A stretch of DNA of 64,000 nt from Pseudomonas sp. RIT-PI-r. GTDB lineage: Bacteria; Pseudomonadota; Gammaproteobacteria; Pseudomonadales; Pseudomonadaceae. Below, one piece after another: positions 43,995-52,189 of this stretch. The stretch lies in the NCBI RefSeq assembly GCF_001297015.1, contig NZ_LIGE01000013.1:62001-126000 (forward strand). Reading direction: 5' to 3'. Under the pieces are notes generated by a model. The model was not told the DNA's origin and did not search any database. It saw only the letters and a list, made by a program, of their open reading frames with translations. The translations under genes were made by a program, and so were the position numbers. Position 1 is the first letter of the stretch; each line of letters starts with the position of its first letter.

Positions 43995-44776
43995 GCGGTT
44001 ATTCACTGCGGGGTTTGAACTGGTTCAACGCCTTGAGCGCGGGCGCTGTCGCGGTCGAAGGGCTGCCGGCCTCGTTGAAAGTTGCCGACGGTGAGCTGGG
44101 GCGTTTTATCGCGGTGGTTGCTGATCCGGACAATCGTTTCCCGCGCGCTCGCAATGGCGAAGTCGGTTTGCTTGAGGGCTGGGGTCTGGCCAAAGCTGTG
44201 GATGATGCGATCAGCGCTGACCGCGATAAAGCGCAAAAGCGCCCGATCATCGCCATCGTCGATGTGCCGAGCCAGGCTTATGGTCGGCGCGAAGAAGCGC
44301 TCGGTATTCATCAGGCGCTGGCCGGGGCGGCGGACAGTTATGCCCGCGCACGTTTGGCCGGGCATCCAGTGATTGCGTTGTTGGTCGGTAAGGCGATGTC
44401 CGGAGCGTTTCTGGCTCACGGTTATCAGGCCAATCGTTTGATTGCGCTGCGTGATCCGGGCGTGATGGTGCATGCGATGGGCAAGGCTTCGGCGGCGCGG
44501 GTGACGTTGCGCAGTGTTGAAGAGTTGGAAGCGCTGGCCGCCAGTGTGCCGCCAATGGCTTATGACATCGACAGTTATGCGAGCCTCGGTTTGCTCTGGG
44601 AAACCCTGTCGGTGCAGCAGATTGAGCAGCCAACCGCAGAGGATCTGGCACGGGTGAACGAATGCCTCAAACAAGCCATCGGCGATATCTCCAGCACTGA
44701 CTTGAGCAATCGTCTCGGCGCGAAGAATCGTGCTGCCTCCAGCCGCGTGCGCGAATTGTTGAGGGCGCAGTGGTGA
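43991..44776 (+). CDS. mdcE: malonate decarboxylase gamma subunit (MdcE)
   Basis: 261 residues. Partner of MdcD in the decarboxylase heterodimer. Shows PIIAIVDVPSQAYGRREEALGIHQALAG and GKAMSGAFLAHGYQANRLIALRDPGVMVHAMGK, typical of the gamma subunit. It overlaps mdcD by 4 bases and mdcG by 4 bases. Confidence 0.95.
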   Translation: MSGYSLRGLNWFNALSAGAVAVEGLPASLKVADGELGRFIAVVADPDNRFPRARNGEVGLLEGWGLAKAVDDAISADRDKAQKRPIIAIVDVPSQAYGRREEALGIHQALAGAADSYARARLAGHPVIALLVGKAMSGAFLAHGYQANRLIALRDPGVMVHAMGKASAARVTLRSVEELEALAASVPPMAYDIDSYASLGLLWETLSVQQIEQPTAEDLARVNECLKQAIGDISSTDLSNRLGAKNRAASSRVRELLRAQW

Positions 44777-45390
44777 ACACGCCTCTGGCCCACGATCTGC
44801 TCTGGGGCATGACCCCGGCGCAGTTGCCGGCGGATGCGCCGCTGTGGGCAGTCGAGTCGCTGGGCGCCGGGCAACCGGTGGTGGTGCGGCGGGCGTTGAG
44901 CGAGGAAGGTTACGTCGCGGTCGGTTTGCGCGGCGTGTTGCGCGAGCAGCGGCTGGCAGCGTTTATGGCGGTCGATTCGATTGCCTGTCGGGTCAGTCCG
45001 GAAGCGCTGTGTCACGTCGACTGCGAGCGCGATCTGCCGGTCATGCAGGCGCTCAAGCAACTGCGGCCGATGCTTGATGATTGCGGTTGGGTCTGGGGTG
45101 TCAGCGGCAGTGTCGGGTTTGAACTGGCCAGTGGTTCTACCGCGATGCACGCGGCCAGCGACCTCGATTTGATTCTGCGTACACCGCAACTGATCACCCG
45201 TAATCAGGCACGCAAATTCGTCGCGATTTTCGATCAAGCCGTGTGCCGGGTCGATATGCAATTGCAGACGCCGCTAGGCGCTGTGGCGTTGCGTGAATGG
45301 GCCAGCGGTTCGGCGCGCGTGTTGCTGAAAAATGCTCATCAGGCTTGCCTGGTGATTGATCCGTGGAACCCGCAGGAGCAGGCAGCGTGA
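44773..45390 (+). CDS. mdcG: phosphoribosyl-dephospho-CoA transferase MdcG
   Basis: 205 residues from the GTG at 44773 overlapping the mdcE stop; another GTG one codon earlier is equally possible. It attaches the prosthetic group made by MdcB to Ser25 of MdcC. A nucleotidyltransferase-fold core is visible: WGVSGSVGFELASGS and ASDLDLILRTP, with the catalytic DxD. Confidence 0.92.
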   Translation: MNTPLAHDLLWGMTPAQLPADAPLWAVESLGAGQPVVVRRALSEEGYVAVGLRGVLREQRLAAFMAVDSIACRVSPEALCHVDCERDLPVMQALKQLRPMLDDCGWVWGVSGSVGFELASGSTAMHAASDLDLILRTPQLITRNQARKFVAIFDQAVCRVDMQLQTPLGAVALREWASGSARVLLKNAHQACLVIDPWNPQEQAA

Positions 45391-46307
45391 GCAGCCTGCT
45401 GGTGTTCCCCGGCCAGGGCGCGCAGCAAGCGGGCATGCTTCAGCGCTTGCCTCGCGAAACCTTGGTCGAAGCCAGTGATGTGCTTGGTGAGGATGTTTTG
45501 CTGCTCGATTCCAGCGAAGCACTGCGCACGACAAGAGCGGTTCAACTCTGCCTGCTGATCGCTGGTGTCGCTGCTTCACGGCAGTTATTGCAGGACGGAC
45601 TCACAGCGGATTACGTCGCCGGTCTGTCCATCGGCGCTTACCCGGCAGCGGTGGTTGCCGGTTCTTTGAGCTTCAGCGACGCGTTGCATCTGGTCAGCCT
45701 GCGCGGCGAACTGATGCAACAGGCTTATCCACAAGGCTACGGCATGACCGCGATCATCGGTCTGCAGTTATCCACAGTCGAAACGCTGCTGGCGCAGGTG
45801 CACAGCGAGGATTCGCCGGTGTATCTGGCCAACATCAACGCCGATAACCAAGTGGTGATTGCGGGTAGCGACAAGGCCATGCAAACCGTGGCCGAACTGG
45901 CGCGCAGTCGCGGCGCTGGTCTGGCAAAACGTTTGGCAGTGAGCGTGCCGTCGCACTGCCCATTGCTGGAAAAACCGGCGCAAACCCTCGCCGAAGCTTT
46001 CGCCAAAATTGAACTGAAAACCCCTCGGGTCGCCTACCTGAGCGGCAGTCGCGCACGCCCTGTGACCAAAGTAGAAGCGCTGCGCGACGACCTCGCCTTC
46101 AACATGTGCCGCGTGGTGGACTGGCGCGGCACCGTGCAAAGCGCCTACGAGCGCGGCGTGCGTTTACAGATCGAACTGCCGCCCGGTGCGGTACTGACCG
46201 GGCTGGCGCGCCGGGTGTTCGAGCAGGGCACGGTCGCTGCCTTCGACAGTGCGCGTCTCGACACCTTGCAGGCGCTGTTGCGTGAGGAGGGTGGCCGCCA
46301 ACCTTAA
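45387..46307 (+). CDS. mdcH: malonyl-CoA:ACP transacylase MdcH (epsilon subunit)
   Basis: 306 residues from a GTG overlapping the mdcG stop (GTGA). A FabD-like acyltransferase that starts the cycle by loading malonyl onto MdcC. Motifs: LLVFPGQGAQQAGML, the nucleophile elbow AGLSIGAYPAAVVAG, RGELMQ and VPSHCPLLEKPAQ with the catalytic His. Confidence 0.94.
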   Translation: MSSLLVFPGQGAQQAGMLQRLPRETLVEASDVLGEDVLLLDSSEALRTTRAVQLCLLIAGVAASRQLLQDGLTADYVAGLSIGAYPAAVVAGSLSFSDALHLVSLRGELMQQAYPQGYGMTAIIGLQLSTVETLLAQVHSEDSPVYLANINADNQVVIAGSDKAMQTVAELARSRGAGLAKRLAVSVPSHCPLLEKPAQTLAEAFAKIELKTPRVAYLSGSRARPVTKVEALRDDLAFNMCRVVDWRGTVQSAYERGVRLQIELPPGAVLTGLARRVFEQGTVAAFDSARLDTLQALLREEGGRQP

Positions 46308-46372
46308 AACCGCCGACTCAAGCTTCGAACAACAAAAACAACATTCGACGATGCACTTTGAGGACTACAACA

Positions 46373-46789
46373 ATGATTATTTACGGTGTGGCGCTGCTCG
46401 CGATCTGTACGCTGGCAGGGGTGATCATGGGTGACATGCTCGGCGTGTTGTTGGGCGTCAAATCCAATGTCGGCGGGGTCGGCATCGCCATGATCCTGTT
46501 GATCTGCGCGCGGTTGTGGATGCAGAAGCGCGGCGGCATGACCAAGGAATGCGAGATGGGCGTCGGCTTCTGGGGCGCGATGTACATTCCGGTGGTGGTG
46601 GCGATGGCGGCGCAACAGAACGTTGTCACTGCGCTGCACGGTGGCCCGGTGGCGGTGCTGGCGGCAATCGGTTCGGTGGTGGTTTGTGGCTGCACGATTG
46701 CCTTGATCAGCCGCACGCATAAAGGCGAGCCATTGCCCGACGAGCCGGCGGAAATCTCCCCGGTCGGCACGCCAGTAGGAGGCCGCTGA
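46373..46789 (+). CDS. madL: malonate transporter subunit MadL
   Basis: 138 residues from the ATG at 46373 with GAGGA 9 bases upstream. Four membrane helices and the blocks LGVKSNVGGVGIAMILLI and ECEMGVGFWGAMYIPVVVAM. With MadM it forms the two-component malonate:sodium symporter known from Malonomonas; pseudomonad mdc operons carry this pair where others have the single-chain MdcF. Confidence 0.93.
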   Translation: MIIYGVALLAICTLAGVIMGDMLGVLLGVKSNVGGVGIAMILLICARLWMQKRGGMTKECEMGVGFWGAMYIPVVVAMAAQQNVVTALHGGPVAVLAAIGSVVVCGCTIALISRTHKGEPLPDEPAEISPVGTPVGGR

Positions 46790-46790
46790 T

Positions 46791-47555
46791 ATGTGGGATC
46801 TCATCGAGAAAGGTCTGGAACATAACGGACTGGTCACTGCATTCGCTTTTGTCGGCGTGATCATGTGGGTGTCGGTGGTTCTGTCCAAACGCCTGACGTT
46901 CGGACGCATCCACGGCTCGGCGATTGCCATCGTCATCGGTCTGGTATTGGCGTGGGTCGGCGGCACCATGACCGGTGGCCAGAAAGGTCTGGCGGACCTG
47001 ACGTTGTTCTCCGGCATCGGCCTGATGGGCGGGGCGATGCTGCGTGACTTTGCGATTGTGGCCACGGCGTTTGAAGTGCAGGCGACCGAGGCGAAGAAGG
47101 CCGGGATGATTGGTGTGATTGCGCTGCTGCTGGGCACGATCCTGCCGTTTATTGTCGGCGCGTGCATGGCCTGGGCGTTCGGTTATCGCGATGCGGTGAG
47201 CATGACCACCATTGGCGCGGGCGCGGTGACTTATATCGTCGGGCCGGTGACCGGTGCAGCGATTGGCGCGACCTCGGATGTGATGGCGCTGTCGATTGCC
47301 ACCGGGTTGATCAAGGCGATTCTGGTGATGGTCGGCACGCCGGTCGCGGCGCGCTGGATGGGCCTGGATAACCCGCGTTCGGCGATGGTGTTTGGTGGCT
47401 TGGCCGGGACAGTGAGCGGTGTGACGGCGGGGCTGGCGGCGACGGATCGGCGGTTGGTGCCTTATGGGGCGTTGACGGCTACGTTCCATACCGGGCTGGG
47501 GTGTTTGCTTGGGCCGTCGCTGTTGTTCTTCATTGTTCGCGGGATTGTGGGCTGA
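46791..47555 (+). CDS. madM: malonate transporter subunit MadM
   Basis: 254 residues, seven or so membrane helices. Conserved segments ITYIVGPVTGAAIGATSDVMAL (as VTYIVGPVTGAAIGATSDV) and GGTMTGGQKGLADLTLFSG. Begins one base after madL. It forms the substrate-carrying part of the malonate:Na+ symporter. End of the mdc operon. Confidence 0.93.
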   Translation: MWDLIEKGLEHNGLVTAFAFVGVIMWVSVVLSKRLTFGRIHGSAIAIVIGLVLAWVGGTMTGGQKGLADLTLFSGIGLMGGAMLRDFAIVATAFEVQATEAKKAGMIGVIALLLGTILPFIVGACMAWAFGYRDAVSMTTIGAGAVTYIVGPVTGAAIGATSDVMALSIATGLIKAILVMVGTPVAARWMGLDNPRSAMVFGGLAGTVSGVTAGLAATDRRLVPYGALTATFHTGLGCLLGPSLLFFIVRGIVG

Positions 47556-47565
47556 AGATCAAAAG

Positions 47566-47834
47566 CCCCTCACCCTAGCCCTCTCCCGGGGGGAGAGGGG
47601 ACTGACCGAGGTGTTTTGGCGTTATACATCGACCTGAAAGTCCTGAGTCGAACTCAGGCTTTGAGACCCATGGAGATCTGCTCCCTCTACCCCTTGAGGG
47701 AGAGAGGACTGACCGAGGTGGATGTTGGAGGTACGCCGACCTGAAATTCCTGAGTCGAACTCAGGTTTTGAAAAGCCCCCGATCTGCTCCCTTTCCCCCT
47801 CGCCCCCTTGGGGGAGAGGGCTGGGGTGAGGGGG
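47566..47834. repeat. family-D repeat, nested double copy, about 269 bp
   Basis: Two overlapping units between the convergent madM and mdcR genes: GACTGACCGAGGTG occurs twice, CCTGAGTCGAACTCAGG (itself a palindrome) occurs twice, and the outer ends are CCCCTCACCCTAGCCCTCTC and its inverse. A partial internal duplication of the elements at 17703 and 40023. Confidence 0.8.
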
Positions 47835-47852
47835 TAAGCTCTTGATCTGCTG

Positions 47853-48773
47853 TTAATCCGCCAACTGCCGATTCGCATACATCCGACACTCCGCCAACAA
47901 CGCCAGCAAATTCGGATCGCGCTCCTTGGCTTTCAAAAACACTACGCCAATGTGCTGCTGCAACCGATACTTCGCCTGCAACGGAATCAGCTTCACCCGA
48001 TTCTCATACACCGCCGCAATCCTTCCTGGCAGCAACGCATAACCCACCCCCGAACTGACCATGCTCAACAGCGTGAAGATGTCATTCACCTGCATCGCCA
48101 CCTTCGGCTCGAAACCCGCTTGCTTGAACACCCGGTTGCCGTCCTGATGCGTCGCAAAGCCCTGGGTCAGGGTGATGAACGTTTCATCACGCACCTCAGC
48201 CAGATCCACTTCACTGCGCTGAGCGAACTTTGAGTCCGCCGGGGTGGCGAGGAAGATGTCGTCGGAAAACAGTGCAATCTGCTCGCAATCCGGGTCGTTG
48301 ATGCTGTCGTCCAGCGACACCAGTATCGCGTCGACTTCCATGTTCTTCAGCTTGTAGAGCAGGTCGATGTTTGAGCCGAGTATCAGGTCGATGTTGAGTT
48401 CGCTGCGGCGGATTTTCAGGCCCATGATCAGTTGCGGCACGGTTTTCACCGTCAGCGAGTACAGCGAGCCAAGCTTGAAGCGTTCAGCCGAGAAGCCAGC
48501 GGCTTCGCGGGTCAGGCGTACGCTTTCGACGACGTCGTTGATCAGCTTCTGCGCGCGCTCCTCCAGCACATAAGCACTTTCCAGCGGTGTCAGGTTGCGG
48601 CCCTCGTGTTTGAACAGCGGGCAGCGCAGGGCGCTTTCCAGCGAGTGGATCGCGCGGTGCACGCTGACGTTGCTGGTCTGCAGCTCGGCAGCAGCACGGG
48701 CGAGGTTGCCGGTGCGCATGAAAGCGAGGAACACCTCGAGTTTTTTCAGGGTCAACTCTTCGTCGATCAGCAT
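47853..48773 (-). CDS. mdcR: LysR-family transcriptional regulator of malonate use MdcR
   Basis: 306 residues from the ATG at 48773. N-terminal winged HTH (LKKLEVFLAFMRTGNLARAA, then ELQTSNVSVHRAIHSLESAL) and a two-part effector domain. It is convergent with the mdc operon, and its closeness to and likeness with known malonate regulators support the name. It should activate mdcA transcription with malonate or malonyl-CoA as ligand. Confidence 0.88.
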   Translation of the reverse strand: MLIDEELTLKKLEVFLAFMRTGNLARAAAELQTSNVSVHRAIHSLESALRCPLFKHEGRNLTPLESAYVLEERAQKLINDVVESVRLTREAAGFSAERFKLGSLYSLTVKTVPQLIMGLKIRRSELNIDLILGSNIDLLYKLKNMEVDAILVSLDDSINDPDCEQIALFSDDIFLATPADSKFAQRSEVDLAEVRDETFITLTQGFATHQDGNRVFKQAGFEPKVAMQVNDIFTLLSMVSSGVGYALLPGRIAAVYENRVKLIPLQAKYRLQQHIGVVFLKAKERDPNLLALLAECRMYANRQLAD

Positions 48774-48816
48774 GGCGCGGACTCTTTTTGGAATGCGTCG
48801 ATTGTGCACGCAAGAG

Positions 48817-48894
48817 CAAAAGATCGCAGCCTTCGGCAGCTCCTGCATTGGAATGCGTTCGAAGGTAGGAGCTGCCGAAGGCTGCGATCTTTTG
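48817..48894. repeat. REP-like inverted pair (family B)
   Basis: CAAAAGATCGCAGCCTTCGG and its inverse, with about 25 bases between, in the divergent region between mdcR and the hemolysin III gene. Confidence 0.8.
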
Positions 48895-48960
48895 ATTGCG
48901 CTTTTACGCTCAAGGCCCGAGCCTTGCGCGCTGCGGTAATGAATATGAGGTAAGCGATAC

Positions 48961-49578
48961 ATGTATCACGGAGAAAAACTGAACGCCTGGACCCATCTGG
49001 TCGGGGCAGTGGCGGCTTTTGTCGGCGGCGTCTGGATGTTGGTGATCGCCTGCCTCGACGGCAGCCCGTGGAAGATTGTCAGTGTGGCGATTTACGCGTT
49101 CACCTTGCTGGTGCTCTACAGCGCATCCACCGTGTACCACAGCGTGCGCGGGCGCAAGAAAGCGATCATGAAGAAGGTCGATCACTTTTCGATCTATCTG
49201 TTGATTGCCGGTAGCTACACGCCTTTCTGCCTGGTGACCCTGCGCGGGCCATGGGGCTGGACGTTGTTTGGGATTGTCTGGGGGCTGGCGCTGATTGGCA
49301 TCCTGCAGGAAATCAAACCGCGTTCGGAAGCGCGGATTCTGTCGATCGTGATTTACGCGGTGATGGGCTGGATTGTGTTGGTGGCGGTGAAGCCGCTGAT
49401 TGCGGCGCTGGGCACTACCGGGTTTGCCTGGCTGGCGTCAGGCGGGGTTTTGTACACGGTGGGGATTATCTTTTTTGCCCTGGATCACCGGCTGCGGCAC
49501 GCGCATGGGATCTGGCATCTGTTCGTGATTGCCGGGAGCTTGCTGCACTTTGTCGCGATTCTGTTTTATGTCCTCTAG
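48961..49578 (+). CDS. hemolysin III / PAQR family membrane protein
   Basis: 205 residues with seven predicted membrane helices. Family motifs: EKLNAWTHLVGAVAAFVGG, SASTVYHSVRG, VDHFSIYLLIAGSYTPF and HGIWHLFVIAGSLLHF with the conserved metal-binding histidines (as in PAQR receptors, YqfA/TrhA type). True haemolytic activity is unlikely; a membrane-lipid role is suggested for the family. Confidence 0.9.
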   Translation: MYHGEKLNAWTHLVGAVAAFVGGVWMLVIACLDGSPWKIVSVAIYAFTLLVLYSASTVYHSVRGRKKAIMKKVDHFSIYLLIAGSYTPFCLVTLRGPWGWTLFGIVWGLALIGILQEIKPRSEARILSIVIYAVMGWIVLVAVKPLIAALGTTGFAWLASGGVLYTVGIIFFALDHRLRHAHGIWHLFVIAGSLLHFVAILFYVL

Positions 49579-49595
49579 AGACGCCACCATCCCCC

Positions 49596-49685
49596 TGTAG
49601 GAGTGAGCCTGCTCGCGATAGCGTCCTGTCAGTCGACAGCGTTTGTGGCTGATCCACCGCTATCGCGAGCAGGCTCACTCCTACA
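49596..49685. repeat. REP pair (family A)
   Basis: Inverted TGTAGGAGTGAGCCTGCTCG units, arms extended by CGATAGCG, between the convergent hemolysin III and rsmE genes. Confidence 0.87.
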
Positions 49686-49708
49686 GGGGAACGTATTCCA
49701 ATTGTGGA

Positions 49709-50428
49709 TTAGAAATCCCCCCAAAGCTGCTGGGCCACTGCCAGTGCAACCACCGGCGCCGTCTCGGTACGCAAGACCCGCGGGCCAAGGCGGGCGGCGT
49801 GGAAGCCGTTGCCTTTGGCTTGCTCGACTTCGGCATCCGTCAAACCGCCTTCCGGCCCGATCAGGAAAGCCAGCGTCGCCGGTTTGGCATGACTCACCAA
49901 CGGCTCCGCGACCGGGTGCAGCACCAGTTTCAACTCGGCTTCGGTCTGCTTGATCCAGTCTGCCAACAACACCGGCGGATGAATCACCGGCACCCGCGAG
50001 CGCCCACACTGTTCACACGCGCTGATCGCCACCTGGCGCCAGTGCAGCAGGCGTTTGTCGGCGCGTTCGTCCTTGAGGCGGACTTCACAGCGGTCACTGA
50101 AGATCGGCGTGATTTCATTCACGCCCAGCTCGGTGGCTTTCTGAATCGCCCAGTCCATGCGCTCGCCACGGGACAAACCCTGGCCGAGATGGATGTGCAG
50201 CGGCGATTCGACCTGACCGGCGAATTGCTCGTCGATCTGCACGGTCACGCGCTTCTTGCCGACTTCCAGCAGAGCGCCGCGAAACTCATGGCCAGATCCG
50301 TCGAACAACTGCACCGCATCGCCCTCGGCCATGCGCAGCACGCGGCTGATGTAATGCGCCTGGGCCTCCGGCAATTCGTGTTCGCCGGTGCTCAGGGGGG
50401 CGTCGATAAAGAAGCGGGACAGTCTCAT
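49709..50428 (-). CDS. rsmE: 16S rRNA (uracil(1498)-N3)-methyltransferase RsmE
   Basis: 239 residues. SPOUT-fold enzyme methylating U1498 of 16S rRNA. It has the N-terminal PUA-like part (LPEAQAHYISRVLRMAEGD), KATELGVNEITPIFSDRC, ACEQCGRSRVPVI and the knot motif FLIGPEGGLTDAEV..LGPRVLRTETAPVVAL. Between a REP pair and a family-C repeat; bioA lies upstream on the same strand. Confidence 0.96.
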   Translation of the reverse strand: MRLSRFFIDAPLSTGEHELPEAQAHYISRVLRMAEGDAVQLFDGSGHEFRGALLEVGKKRVTVQIDEQFAGQVESPLHIHLGQGLSRGERMDWAIQKATELGVNEITPIFSDRCEVRLKDERADKRLLHWRQVAISACEQCGRSRVPVIHPPVLLADWIKQTEAELKLVLHPVAEPLVSHAKPATLAFLIGPEGGLTDAEVEQAKGNGFHAARLGPRVLRTETAPVVALAVAQQLWGDF

Positions 50429-50446
50429 TTCGGGTCTCTCAGATTA

Positions 50447-50551
50447 GATCGTTCCCACGCTCTGCGTGGGAATGCCTCAATGGACGCTCTGCGTCCGCTT
50501 TGGGACGCGGAGCGTCCCGGGCTGCATTCCCACGCGGAGCGTGGGAACGAT
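50447..50551. repeat. family-C inverted repeat, complete copy
   Basis: Starts GATCGTTCCCACGCTCTGCG and ends in the inverse, with the GGACGCTCTGCGTCC-type centre. It is between bioA and rsmE on the same strand. Confidence 0.85.
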
Positions 50552-50560
50552 AAGTTACGG

Positions 50561-51967
50561 TTAGCCCGGATCGCGGAAGCCGGGGTGGAAGTCTTTCGGT
50601 ACGGCGACGCTGACGCTGTCGCGCGTGGCAATGTCGATACCCTCGCTAGCGACTTCGGCGAGGAAGTCGATCTGCTCCGGGGTGATTACGTACGGCGGCA
50701 GGAAATACACCACGCTGCCGAGCGGGCGCAGCAACGCACCACGCTCCAGCGCATGCTGGAACACCTTCAAACCGCGGCGCTCCTGCCAAGGGTAGGCCTC
50801 TTTGGTGGCTTTATCCTTGACCATCTCGATGGCCAGAACCATGCCGGTCTGGCGCACTTCGGAGACGTTCGGGTGATCGACCAGATGCGCCGTCGCCGAG
50901 GCCATGCGCTGGGCCAGTGCCTTGTTGTTTTCGATAACGTTGTCGTGCTCGAAGATATCCAGCGTCGCCAGTGCCGCCGCACACGCCAGCGGGTTTCCGG
51001 TGTAGCTGTGCGAATGGAGGAAGGCGCGCAGGGTCGGATAGTCGTCGTAGAACGCGCTGTAAACCTCGTCGGTGGTCAGGCACGCCGCCAGTGGCAGGTA
51101 GCCGCCGGTCAGGGCCTTCGACAGACAGAGGAAGTCCGGGCGAATGCCGGCCTGCTCACAGGCAAACATCGTCCCGGTACGGCCAAAACCAACGGCGATT
51201 TCGTCGAGGATCAGGTGCACGCCGTAGCGATCACAGGCTTCGCGCAGCAACGTCAGATACACCGGGTGATACATGCGCATGCCGCCGGCGCCCTGAATCA
51301 ACGGCTCGACAATCACTGCCGCGACGCTGTCATGATTCTCGGCCAGAGTCTGTTCCATGGCGGCGAACATGTTGCGCGAGTGTTCTTCCCAGCTCATGCC
51401 TTCGGGGCGCCCATAGCAATCCGGGCTCGGCACTTTGAGGGTGTCCATCAATAGCGCTTTGTAGGTTTCGGTGAACAGCGGCACGTCGCCGACGGCCATC
51501 GCCGCCATGGTCTCGCCGTGGTAGCTGTTGGTCAGGGTGACGAAGCGCTTTTTGTTCGGTTGGCCGCGATTGAGCCAGTAGTGAAAGCTCATTTTCAGCG
51601 CGACTTCGATACAGGACGAACCGTTATCGGCGTAGAACACCCGGTTCAGCCCTTCCGGCGTCATCTTCACCAGTCGCTCGGACAGCTCGATCACCGGTTG
51701 ATGGCTGAAGCCGGCCAGAATCACGTGTTCCAGTTGATCGACCTGATCCTTGATGCGCTGGTTGATGCGCGGGTTGGCATGGCCGAACACGTTGACCCAC
51801 CACGAGCTGACAGCATCGAGGTAACGCTTGCCTTCGAAGTCTTCGAGCCAGACGCCTTCACCGCGCTTGATCGGGATCAGCGGCAGCTGTTCGTGGTCTT
51901 TCATCTGGGTGCAGGGATGCCACAACACCGCGAGGTCGCGTTGCATCCACTGGTTATTCAGGCCCAT
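50561..51967 (-). CDS. bioA: adenosylmethionine-8-amino-7-oxononanoate aminotransferase BioA
   Basis: 468 residues. Converts KAPA to DAPA in biotin synthesis, with SAM as amino donor. PLP fold-type I: WHPCTQMKDHEQLPL, LDAVSSWWVNVFGHANPRIN, DNGSSCIEVALKMSFHYW, LILDEIAVGFGRTGTMFACE and the PLP lysine in LCLSKALTGGYLPLA. The other bio genes are not in this window. 222 bp separates it from the divergent amine oxidase gene. Confidence 0.96.
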   Translation of the reverse strand: MGLNNQWMQRDLAVLWHPCTQMKDHEQLPLIPIKRGEGVWLEDFEGKRYLDAVSSWWVNVFGHANPRINQRIKDQVDQLEHVILAGFSHQPVIELSERLVKMTPEGLNRVFYADNGSSCIEVALKMSFHYWLNRGQPNKKRFVTLTNSYHGETMAAMAVGDVPLFTETYKALLMDTLKVPSPDCYGRPEGMSWEEHSRNMFAAMEQTLAENHDSVAAVIVEPLIQGAGGMRMYHPVYLTLLREACDRYGVHLILDEIAVGFGRTGTMFACEQAGIRPDFLCLSKALTGGYLPLAACLTTDEVYSAFYDDYPTLRAFLHSHSYTGNPLACAAALATLDIFEHDNVIENNKALAQRMASATAHLVDHPNVSEVRQTGMVLAIEMVKDKATKEAYPWQERRGLKVFQHALERGALLRPLGSVVYFLPPYVITPEQIDFLAEVASEGIDIATRDSVSVAVPKDFHPGFRDPG

Positions 51968-52189
51968 TTACAGTCTCCTCGAGGCGGCTCGCGTCAGGCG
52001 CGGGCAAACAATCGCGCAAGCCTATGCAATGCGTCGCGCGGGGACAACCCATTGTGTCGATTGAGCTACTTTGTATGAGCCGATAGACGTCGCTGGCGGC
52101 GTTTTGATGGCTAACGTATTCTTCGCGGTTCTTTGGGTTGTCTGACCCGCACAACTGCTTTTTTCTGTGTTATTTCCGGAGTTCGCTGA

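Noticed and set aside
40023..47834. mdc block as an integrative element or transposon
   Set aside because: No integrase, transposase, tRNA target or direct target-site duplication seen; only the flanking repeats, which also occur at 17703 without any cargo.
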